From a bacterium (lineage in GTDB: Bacteria > BMS3Abin14), in NCBI GenBank assembly GCA_022865845.1, contig JALHUC010000211.1, positions 1 through 8,138 on the forward strand: a stretch of DNA of 8,138 bases. The letters run 5' to 3'. A program made the translations under genes and the position numbers. The stretch's first letter is position 1. The number at the start of each line of letters is the position of its first letter. Positions 1 through 4,984 of the stretch are shown here, one piece after another. The notes below the pieces were generated by a model that was not told the origin of the DNA, made no database searches, and was given only the letters and a program-made list of their open reading frames with translations.

Positions 1-776
1 TCCTTGTATAGCTCAACCTGTTCAGGAATTGCCAGGGTTCGGATGCGGATGTAATCAGGGTTGATCTGATTGATCGCGTCGGCGGTCTCAAGAGCGTTCT
101 GTTGTGAAAAATGAGCACCCCCCAGACCCGGCATGAAATATTCCGACAGCTCGATCCCGGCAGCTTTCACCTTTTTCCCGGCTGCGATATGAGTCTGTTT
201 ATCGACACCTTTTTTAACAAAATCGAGGACCTGGGCAGCAGCCGACTCCATGCCTATGTGAATCCTGCTTAAACCGGCACTGGCGATACGGGCCATATCC
301 TTGTCGCTGATCCTGGCAACGGAATGGGATCGGGCGTAAGAAGTTATTCGCTCGACCTGCGGGAATGCCCGGCGGACATGATGGAGGATCTCAATCAGAT
401 CATCCGGTTTGACGATCATGCTGTTGGCATCCTGCAAAAAGATGGACTTCATACCACCCCGGACCCAGTTCAGGGCCGCGTGCAGGGCCATCTGTTCACT
501 TTCAGGTTGTCCTGCCTGCAGGTCGAAAAAATCCCCCTGATTACCACCACCGGGCTGTTGCATTATCCTGTCTATTTCGTCCACATAATGACGGATGGTA
601 TTAATATCCCTGATGACGTGATCCACCGGGCGGATGCTGAATTTTTCACCTTTGTACAGACCACAGAACTTACACTTGTTCCACGGGCAATTTCGGGTGA
701 TCCTGAGCATCAGGCTCTGTGCTTCACTCGGTGGTCTGATCGGACCAAGTTCAAAGCCCTGGTAATCATCATTCAT
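1..776 (-). CDS. Radical SAM protein, 5' portion (cut by left window edge)
   Basis: About 258 codons are open from an ATG at 776 to the left edge with no stop, so the C-terminus is missing. The protein begins MNDDYQGFELGPIRPPSEA and then has RNCPWNKCKFCGLYK at residues 28-42. C30, C35 and C38 are the expected ligands of the [4Fe-4S] cluster that cleaves S-adenosylmethionine. IHIGMESA (about residues 171-178) and the downstream FMPGLGG match glycine-rich strands of the radical SAM barrel. The cysteine spacing is C-x4-C-x2-C, one residue longer than the commonest form. The family occurs widely in anaerobes as an uncharacterised radical SAM protein, and I cannot name its substrate. The start at 776 is chosen because GGAA lies 9 bases upstream; an in-frame ATG at 791 would add five residues (METKT) but has a poorer ribosome site. 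Radical SAM identity is secure, the reaction unknown. Confidence 0.88.
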   Translation of the reverse strand, partial: MNDDYQGFELGPIRPPSEAQSLMLRITRNCPWNKCKFCGLYKGEKFSIRPVDHVIRDINTIRHYVDEIDRIMQQPGGGNQGDFFDLQAGQPESEQMALHAALNWVRGGMKSIFLQDANSMIVKPDDLIEILHHVRRAFPQVERITSYARSHSVARISDKDMARIASAGLSRIHIGMESAAAQVLDFVKKGVDKQTHIAAGKKVKAAGIELSEYFMPGLGGAHFSQQNALETADAINQINPDYIRIRTLAIPEQVELYK

Positions 777-813
777 CGTTTTGGTTTCCATAGGAAAGAA
801 CCCCGAGGTCGTA

Positions 814-891
814 TCTTAGGGTCTAAGATTGATGACTTCGTAAAAAGTCATCAATTTGTGAGGAAAGTGAAAATGACACTTTTCGCTTTCC
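814..891. repeat. Row of three hairpins in the gap 777-1017
   Basis: Three inverted repeats lie almost end to end: TCTTAG/CTAAGA (814-819/823-828); an 11-bp perfect stem ATTGATGACTT/AAGTCATCAAT (828-838/845-855, loop 6); and a 12-bp stem with one G-T wobble (862-873/880-891, loop 6). The first two share base 828, so they are alternatives at that position. A fourth hairpin follows at 897-923 and is listed separately. The GATGACTT-CGTAAA-AAGTCATC type resembles short dispersed intergenic palindromes I associate with deltaproteobacterial genomes; that is recollection, not a search. The row lies between the phosphoesterase stop and the radical SAM start, both on the minus strand. I see no gene in this gap. 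Confidence 0.7.
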
Positions 892-896
892 GAGGA

Positions 897-923
897 GCAA
901 AAAGCCGATTACGGACTTTTTGC
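897..923 (-). terminator. Likely intrinsic terminator downstream of the phosphoesterase gene
   Basis: The arms GCAAAAAG (897-904) and CTTTTTGC (916-923) pair perfectly. They continue inward as CCG/CGG (905-907/912-914) with one bulged A at 915 and a four-base loop. Read on either strand it gives an A-tract, a short GC-rich core and a T-tract, the form of a bidirectional intrinsic terminator. It lies 95 bases past the phosphoesterase stop. The T-tract is part of the stem and not followed by a long free U-run, so activity is uncertain. Confidence 0.5.
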
Positions 924-1017
924 GACCCTATCAAGATCTGGTGTCCCTTGAATACATGCTCAGCTCGAGCCTCAGAATTCATGTTCCCGAACCGACGGGG
1001 CTTCGGTGGACAAGAGG

Positions 1018-2121
1018 CTACGGCTTGGCAAGCAGAGTTACGTGGAGAATCTCACCGCGTCTCCACAGGCGCATGCGCGGCCCCCATGTACCGGCGCCGC
1101 GTGTAACGATAACTGGCATACCGTCCACGTCGTACAGGCCTGCCACCAAGGGGTATCTCCTCTGTACAAGGTAGTTAAAAGGCCAGATCTGGCCGCCGTG
1201 GGTGTGCCCGGATATCATTAGTCCCGTCCCGACCTCCGCCGCCCTTTCCGCCTGCAGTGGCGAATGGGAGAAAAACACCGTCCCCCCTTGAGGGCGCCCC
1301 GACAGTGCTGCTCCCACCGGGTCGCCTCCCTTTTGCCGTCGCCGGTGAGAGGTGAGGTCGCTCACGCCGGCAAGGACCAGTCCCGGCCGGACCTCCTTCC
1401 AGACGTCGTCCAGTCGATTGAATCCGGCCCTCTCCAGAACCTCCCCGTTCGCCTGCCTGTTTCCGTAGCCTTCATGGTTGCCACTGACGAACCACACGCC
1501 GAGAGGAGCCGATAATCTTTTTAGAGTTGCCAGGGCTCCGTCCTGCGGCCCGCCGTGACCTTCGAAGATGTCCCCGACCAGCGCGACGATGTCAGGAGAA
1601 AGGGCACTGACCTGCTGAGTCCTGGCCTCCAGCCATCGCTCACCAAGGATCTTGCCCAGGTGAGTGTCTGACAGGGCTACAAGCACAGTCCCGTCGAGTT
1701 CTGCAGGCAGGTCATTTAACTGGACCTCATATCGGATTACAGCCGGCGCCCTGTGGCCCTGTATCAGTGCGAATATGGCAAGAAAGGCTGAAAGGAGCAG
1801 GGCCCAGCCGCGTAGTGACGGCGCCCATCGCGGCAAAAGCAGTCCGAACACAGTCACCAGGTCCACTGCCAGCATGACCACGAATGTCAGGAATACGATA
1901 CCCAGGCAGTTCATTCCCACGTATTCCATCACAGCAGCCAATGTCCCCTCGTCACCGTGCCCAAAAACGCGGCCAAGGTAAAATGCGGCCCACAGGAAGA
2001 CACCGACCGGGATCAGGCACCAGCGGGGAATGGTGCGGACAACGAACGGCACCGACGCTGCGCGCCACAGCAAATAGACGAGTATAAGTGTGTATATGGT
2101 TAAGAGGACAGTTCCGAACAT
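1018..2121 (-). CDS. Membrane-anchored calcineurin-like metallophosphoesterase (YaeI/YkuE type)
   Basis: This 367-residue protein has four likely membrane segments at about 2-19, 35-52, 70-97 and 104-122, followed by a metallophosphoesterase domain. The dinuclear metal-site motifs are all present and in order: SDTH (151-154), GD (183-184), GNHE (214-217), the histidine of FFSHSP (H286) and GHTHGGQ (305-311). Proteins of this architecture are hydrolases of phosphodiester or pyrophosphate bonds held at the inner membrane; relatives include E. coli YaeI and the UDP-diacylglucosamine hydrolase LpxG of Chlamydia. Substrate cannot be assigned here. The ATG at 2121 is the first start after an in-frame TAG, but the bases upstream are pyrimidine-rich on the coding strand and show no Shine-Dalgarno sequence. 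It is transcribed away from the beta-barrel gene at 2614. Confidence 0.9.
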   Translation of the reverse strand: MFGTVLLTIYTLILVYLLWRAASVPFVVRTIPRWCLIPVGVFLWAAFYLGRVFGHGDEGTLAAVMEYVGMNCLGIVFLTFVVMLAVDLVTVFGLLLPRWAPSLRGWALLLSAFLAIFALIQGHRAPAVIRYEVQLNDLPAELDGTVLVALSDTHLGKILGERWLEARTQQVSALSPDIVALVGDIFEGHGGPQDGALATLKRLSAPLGVWFVSGNHEGYGNRQANGEVLERAGFNRLDDVWKEVRPGLVLAGVSDLTSHRRRQKGGDPVGAALSGRPQGGTVFFSHSPLQAERAAEVGTGLMISGHTHGGQIWPFNYLVQRRYPLVAGLYDVDGMPVIVTRGAGTWGPRMRLWRRGEILHVTLLAKP

Positions 2122-2179
2122 GGGGAGTACAGACTAGGGGGAGGTTAGTCAAAAGTCAAATCCTTCGATTCCAACCATG

Positions 2180-2202
2180 GGTGCCGGAGTATTAAATATG
2201 GC
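2180..2202 (+). repeat. 23-bp dispersed repeat, copy 1
   Basis: The copy begins GGTGCCGGAGTAT and ends TATGGC. It matches 21 of 23 bases with the copy at 3771-3793 in the same orientation, and the copy at 4153-4175 is inverted. Because the other two bracket a RAYT remnant, this may be a solo REP-like copy left from that transposase family. It lies upstream of the beta-barrel gene. Confidence 0.7.
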
Positions 2203-2238
2203 GTTTCTTACTTTTTGGCACCCCTTGGGGTCGGACCT

Positions 2239-2302
2239 TCCGTCTTCGCCTCGGGGCGTCGCCGATGGCTTCCGTCGTCGCCTTGGGGCGTCCCCAATGG
2301 CT
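2239..2302. repeat. 32-bp tandem duplication
   Basis: Two adjacent 32-base units, 2239-2270 and 2271-2302, agree at 28 of 32 positions. Both begin TCCGTC and end ATGGCT, with a central GGGGCGTC. Differences are scattered single bases. A 9-base repeat TGACAAGTC follows at 2309-2317 and 2328-2336. The tract is non-coding in any plausible frame and lies between two divergent genes, so it separates or contains their promoters. Confidence 0.7.
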
Positions 2303-2399
2303 TTGCCCTGACAAGTCAGCTATGATGTGACAAGTCCCCCTTCGCTAACGCCAGTCGACCAGCTTCTGCCGTCACCTCTGGCTATGGCGAGACAAACCG

Positions 2400-2524
2400 T
2401 GGGGTCAGGTCCTGCTGTCTGATGTTTTTGTGATTGTTTTTCGTCGGTTTGATTAAGAGCGGTTATGATTTTTGGAAAAATGCGGATATCACTCAAAAGG
2501 TTAAGAGGGCAGGACCTGACCCCA
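2400..2524. mobile_element. 125-bp element with perfect 16-bp terminal inverted repeats (MITE or REP-like)
   Basis: TGGGGTCAGGTCCTGC at 2400-2415 is the exact reverse complement of GCAGGACCTGACCCCA at 2509-2524. The 93 bases between are AT-rich compared with the flanks and hold no plausible gene. A partial extra copy of the end, CCTGACCCC, follows at 2531-2539, and GGGGTCAGG recurs at 3655-3663. I see no target-site duplication. The size and perfect ends fit a non-autonomous insertion, or a paired REP unit of the sort moved by RAYT transposases. It ends 90 bases before the beta-barrel start and may therefore affect its expression. Confidence 0.6.
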
Positions 2525-2598
2525 TAGGTGCCTGACCCCGGTAAATCAAAAAATACGACCCTGGGGTTTTCCAAAAACAGTTCCTGGATGCATCTTTC

Positions 2599-2606
2599 GG
2601 AGGTGA
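2599..2606 (+). promoter_or_regulatory. Strong ribosome binding site of the beta-barrel gene
   Basis: GGAGGTGA is followed by 7 bases and then ATG at 2614. It is close to a perfect anti-16S match and fixes the start. No convincing -35/-10 pair was found upstream. Confidence 0.85.
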
Positions 2607-2613
2607 CAAAAAC

Positions 2614-3570
2614 ATGAGGGCTTGTGGCGGGAAATTCACTGCGGCATCGCGAGGTAAACCCTTTCTGATCTGGATCTGCGGGCTGCTCATTCTGTCAGCG
2701 ATGGCATGCGATGAAGCCCATGCACAGGCCCTCGAACCCAGGGCTTATGCAAACACCCCGGTGGGCATGAACTTCCTCATCGCCTCCTATCTTTACTCGG
2801 ATGGCGGCATCCTGTCAGATCCCTCCGTGGCGCTGGAAAACGCCTCGATCTCGCTCAATGGTCCTGTTTTCGCCTACGCCAGGGGTCTTGATCTCTGGGG
2901 TAGATCCGGCAAGTTCGACATGATCCTGCCCTATGCCTGCGTATCAGGCTCCGCCGAGTTTGAGGGTCAACCCAAATCCCGTGATATCTGCGGGGCGGCC
3001 GATCCCAGCTTCCGGTTGTCGATGAACCTGACCGGAGCACCCGCCCTGTCGCTGAAGGAGTTTGCCGCCTATGAGCAGGGCTTTATCTTCGGGGCCAGTT
3101 TGCAGGTCGCCGCACCCCTCGGCCAGTACGATCCGAACAAACTGATAAATCTTGGCACAAACCGCTGGTATATCAATCCGGAGATCGGGATCTCGCAGGC
3201 AGTTGGTCCCGTGACGCTGGAGCTGACCACCGGTGTCACCTTCTTCACTAGAAACGATGACTTTTTCGGAGGCCATAAAAAGGATCAGGACCCCATCTAC
3301 TCCACCCAGGGGCATCTCACCTATAATTTCAGCCGCAAGGTGTGGGGCGCGTTGAATGGCACCTACTACCGGGGCGGCGCGACCACCGTAGATGGAAATA
3401 AAGGCGACGATCTTCAGAGCAACATGCGGTTCGGCGCAACCCTCTCTGTTTTGGTGAACCGGTACAACTCCCTGAAACTGTATGGCAGCAGTGGTGTTGC
3501 TACCCGCACCGGCACCGACTTCGACACCGTGGGACTCGCCTGGCTGTATCGTTGGGGAGGGGGGCTTTAG
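2614..3570 (+). CDS. Exported outer-membrane beta-barrel, MetA-pathway 'transporter' family
   Basis: This is a 318-residue protein with a signal peptide: basic residues to K15, a hydrophobic core at 17-31, and likely signal peptidase I cleavage at AHA-QA (37/38). A cysteine at 32 is not in a proper lipobox. The mature part begins LEPRAYANTPVGMNFL, the hallmark of proteins annotated as transporters or 'phenol MetA degradation' barrels. Further family signatures are FAYARGLDLWGRSGKFD, LGQYDPNKLINLGTNRWY, DPIYSTQGHL and the C-terminal FDTVGLAWLYRWGGGL. Alternating aromatic and polar residues throughout fit a beta-barrel. Length is as expected, so it is complete. The substrate is unknown; the phenol name comes from the operon in which the family was first noticed and should not be read as function. 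It is monocistronic here and bracketed by repeats on both sides. Confidence 0.85.
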   Translation: MRACGGKFTAASRGKPFLIWICGLLILSAMACDEAHAQALEPRAYANTPVGMNFLIASYLYSDGGILSDPSVALENASISLNGPVFAYARGLDLWGRSGKFDMILPYACVSGSAEFEGQPKSRDICGAADPSFRLSMNLTGAPALSLKEFAAYEQGFIFGASLQVAAPLGQYDPNKLINLGTNRWYINPEIGISQAVGPVTLELTTGVTFFTRNDDFFGGHKKDQDPIYSTQGHLTYNFSRKVWGALNGTYYRGGATTVDGNKGDDLQSNMRFGATLSVLVNRYNSLKLYGSSGVATRTGTDFDTVGLAWLYRWGGGL

Positions 3571-3770
3571 TACTGCTACGAAAAACCGGGGCCGTATCCA
3601 ACCTTCCTCCATCGCACAAAGCTACGGAAGACAAGTCGCCAAGAGAGAGCCAAGGGGGTCAGGCCGGGAATTTGGCAGTACCTGATACATCCTGTCGGAT
3701 ATGGGAAAATAAGAGATCGGGCACCCCCGTGGGGTCTTTCCTCTGATGTTTTTCTCATCTCTGAACCGTA
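3571..3770. other. Gap after the beta-barrel gene, no gene seen
   Basis: No credible reading frame is present. GGGGTCAGG at 3655-3663 echoes the ends of the 2400-2524 element. A small hairpin ACCCC-CGT-GGGGT lies at 3723-3735. The stretch 3727-3753 carries CCGTGGGGTC and TCTGATGTTTTT, the same two blocks found at 2397-2429. I see no clear terminator right after the stop at 3570. Confidence 0.6.
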
Positions 3771-3793
3771 GGTGCCGGAGTATGAATTATGGC
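3771..3793 (+). repeat. 23-bp dispersed repeat, copy 2 (left end of RAYT unit)
   Basis: The copy begins GGTGCCGGAGTAT and ends TATGGC. It differs from copy 1 at two positions and from the inverted copy 3 at two positions. It lies 35 bases beyond the stop of the transposase remnant. Confidence 0.75.
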
Positions 3794-3827
3794 CCGTCTT
3801 CACCCAATGGTTTCGACGTGGCAAGCG

Positions 3828-4060
3828 TTACTGATACTTCTTGTTGGTTATTTTGCTTATGGTTGATTGGTCCAATCCCAGGAATTTGGCGATCTCTGTT
3901 TGCGAATAGGCATAATATCTGAACGCTTCAGTAATGAGGAAAAAACCTTCAGGAAGTGGTTTCTGTCCTCATCATTGAAGAAGATATCCTCACCTCGATT
4001 GCCGCGCGAGAATAAGTGGTAAACTGCTCCTGGAAACTGTATTCGAATGGGTCTTCCCAG
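3828..4060 (-). pseudogene. REP-associated tyrosine transposase (RAYT), internally deleted and frameshifted
   Basis: The minus strand from 4060 reads LGRPIRIQFPGAVYHL, then FSRGNRGEDIFFNDEDRN and HFLKVF. This is the unmistakable N-terminus of RAYT/Y1-type transposases, which usually start MxRPLRIxxPGAxYHV. In another frame, 3926-3828 reads AFRYYAYSQTEIAKFLGL and then DQSTISKITNKKYQ with a TAA stop, the C-terminal DnaA-like helix-turn-helix of the same family. The two pieces meet at about 3923-3941. The whole catalytic centre is therefore gone: the HUH metal site (normally in a segment like MDNHYHLL) and the nucleophilic tyrosine. About 77 codons remain of a usual 200-300. The family start methionine is replaced by CTG, though GGAGG remains 6 bases upstream. 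The coding sequence is more AT-rich than its neighbours. It cannot make an active enzyme. Confidence 0.85.
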
Positions 4061-4065
4061 GATTG

Positions 4066-4088
4066 ACCTCCATCAATTTGATGGAGGT
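4066..4088. repeat. Perfect 11-bp-arm palindrome covering the RAYT ribosome site
   Basis: ACCTCCATCAA (4066-4076) and TTGATGGAGGT (4078-4088) are exact reverse complements around a single T at 4077. On the minus strand the right arm supplies GGAGGT, the Shine-Dalgarno sequence of the RAYT remnant. In RNA the ribosome site would be buried in a stem; in DNA it could be an operator or a transposase binding site. Confidence 0.7.
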
Positions 4089-4152
4089 GTTCTAGCAAGA
4101 CCTTTGCCAATTTCGAAAAGAAGAATAATATCCATAGAATGAACATGGGAAT

Positions 4153-4175
4153 GCCATAATTCATACTAAGGCACC
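4153..4175 (-). repeat. 23-bp dispersed repeat, copy 3, inverted (right end of RAYT unit)
   Basis: It begins GCCATAATTCATACT and ends GGCACC, the reverse complement of copy 2 except for AA in place of CC at 4168-4169. It ends 17 bases before the asparaginase start and partly abuts its ribosome site, so insertion of this unit placed repeat DNA directly upstream of that gene. Confidence 0.75.
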
Positions 4176-4192
4176 AAGAGGGAGAATCCGGG

Positions 4193-4672
4193 ATGATTGA
4201 TATCTTCACCACCGGCGGCACCATCGACAAGATCTACTTTGACGCCAAGAGCGATTATGAAGTCGGCGATCCCCAGATTGCCGAACTGCTGCGTGACTCG
4301 AATCTGACGCTCGATTACCGAGTGATTTCGCTGCTGCGCAAGGACAGCCTGGAGATGACCGACGACGACCGGCAACAGATCCGCGATGCGATCGAAGCCA
4401 GCGATGCCGCGGGGATCGTCGTCACCCATGGGACCGACACCATGATCGAAACAGGCAGGCGTCTGCAGGGGGTCGCCGGGAAGACCATCGTGCTGACCGG
4501 CGCCATGCAGCCGGCCCGCTTTCGTTCCACCGATGCCATTTTCAATGTCGCCAGCGCCATCACCGCCGCGCAGACCTTGCCGCCCGGTGTCTATATTGCC
4601 ATGAACGGGCGAATCTTCGATCCGCTCAGCTCGCGAAAAAATGCGGAGCGGAACCTTTTTGAAGAAATCTGA
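4193..4672 (+). CDS. Single-domain asparaginase-like protein
   Basis: This 159-residue cytoplasmic protein has no signal peptide and covers only the N-terminal, catalytic domain of the L-asparaginase/glutaminase fold. TTGGTIDK (residues 6-13) contains T10, equivalent to the nucleophilic threonine. KDS (50-52) aligns with the substrate-binding serine region. HGTDTM (79-84) supplies the second catalytic Thr-Asp pair (T81, D82), and K149 in SSRKN probably matches the catalytic lysine. LTGAMQPARFRSTDA (101-115) is also typical. Ordinary asparaginases are about 330 residues and place a C-terminal domain around the active site of a neighbouring subunit. Stand-alone proteins of about 160 residues with this ending are a known family, so I do not read this as a truncation. 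The expected reaction is asparagine (or glutamine) deamidation to aspartate (glutamate) and ammonia, but activity of the short form is unproven. GGGAG at 4180-4184 is its ribosome site. Confidence 0.85.
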   Translation: MIDIFTTGGTIDKIYFDAKSDYEVGDPQIAELLRDSNLTLDYRVISLLRKDSLEMTDDDRQQIRDAIEASDAAGIVVTHGTDTMIETGRRLQGVAGKTIVLTGAMQPARFRSTDAIFNVASAITAAQTLPPGVYIAMNGRIFDPLSSRKNAERNLFEEI

Positions 4673-4746
4673 AACCTTCGTATGAAACCTTGGGATCGTA
4701 TTTTAGGGAAACCAGCGGGGTCGGAGCTCAGATTCTCAGGTTCTTG

Positions 4747-4821
4747 AGGTTTAAGGTTCAAGGATAAAGGGAAAAGGGCAAATAGCGGTTACTTTAACCT
4801 TTCTCCTTGAACCTTAAACCT
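4747..4821. repeat. 18-bp perfect inverted repeat in the convergent gap
   Basis: AGGTTTAAGGTTCAAGGA at 4747-4764 is the exact reverse complement of 4804-4821. After one mismatch the pairing continues for five more bases (4766-4770 with 4798-4802), leaving a loop of 27 bases. It would form a long stem in either transcript and could serve as a two-way end for the asparaginase and aap transcripts, although it is not GC-rich and lacks a run of T after the stem. It could equally be a dispersed repeat. Confidence 0.75.
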
Positions 4822-4912
4822 GTTTTTCGTTAGGGAACTGAGGTGGAGTCGGGTCCAGTCTTCGCTTTACTAGCTTCGCCTTGACAAGCCTGCCTTCTGA
4901 CGTTTAATTCCT

Positions 4913-4940
4913 AGGCACCAGGAACCAGGCACCAGGAACT
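4913..4940. repeat. 14-bp tandem repeat, two copies
   Basis: AGGCACCAGGAACC is followed directly by AGGCACCAGGAACT. This is a low-complexity intergenic repeat with no coding role. Confidence 0.7.
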
Positions 4941-4956
4941 TTGGTATTTTCTAGAT

Positions 4957-4977
4957 TCCAGACTCCAGACTCCAGAC
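4957..4977. repeat. 7-bp tandem repeat, three perfect copies
   Basis: TCCAGAC occurs three times without a gap, just before the aapP stop codon region. Copy number of such tracts often varies between strains by slippage. Confidence 0.75.
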
Positions 4978-4984
4978 ACTGCCT

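Larger units (their letters stand above)
3771..4175. mobile_element. 405-bp inverted-repeat unit containing a RAYT remnant
   Basis: The unit is bounded by the 23-bp repeat at 3771-3793 and its inverted copy at 4153-4175. Compared as inverted repeats they agree at 21 of 23 bases. Between them lies the broken transposase gene at 3828-4060. RAYT genes are known to sit between REP-type palindromic sequences that they recognise, so this arrangement is what a decayed RAYT locus should look like. GTAG at 3768-3771 overlaps the left repeat, and GTAG is the tetranucleotide known to precede E. coli REPs; with one case this may be chance. Confidence 0.65.
4673..4984. other. Repeat-filled gap between convergent genes, no gene seen
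   Basis: The gap separates the asparaginase stop from the aapP stop. It contains the 18-bp inverted repeat at 4747-4821 and two short tandem repeats (4913-4940 and 4957-4977), listed separately. The word TGAAACCTT occurs twice at its left edge, at 4670-4678 and 4683-4691. No GC-rich intrinsic terminator for either gene was recognised. Confidence 0.65.

Noticed and set aside
324..1106. 260-codon plus-strand frame over the radical SAM gene
   Set aside because: It lies antisense to a clear radical SAM coding sequence, runs on through the hairpin array, and its protein has no recognisable domain.
2215..2235. Sigma-54 promoter suggested by TTGGCACCCC
   Set aside because: The required GC element at the correct spacing is absent.
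2423..2455. Sigma-70 promoter TTGTGA-17-GATTAA upstream of the barrel gene
   Set aside because: The -10 matches the consensus at only three positions and lies within the inverted-repeat element, so it is too weak to annotate.
2320..2574. 84-codon minus-strand frame in the repeat gap
   Set aside because: It spans the whole 125-bp inverted-repeat element and repeat DNA, with no ribosome site and no protein-like pattern.
2944..3612. 222-codon minus-strand frame across the beta-barrel gene
   Set aside because: It is antisense to a gene with a signal peptide, strong ribosome site and family signatures.
3949..4230. 93-codon minus-strand frame upstream of and overlapping the asparaginase start
   Set aside because: It is the wrong frame of the RAYT remnant; the recognisable residues are in the neighbouring frames. 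It also overlaps the asparaginase start.
4193..4672. Asparaginase truncated by a frameshift
   Set aside because: The DNA after the stop does not continue the asparaginase C-terminal domain in any frame and is repeat sequence. The length and ending match the known stand-alone family.
4913..4977. Possible CRISPR-like repeats
   Set aside because: The units are 7 and 14 bases, directly abutting without spacers, and there are no cas genes.
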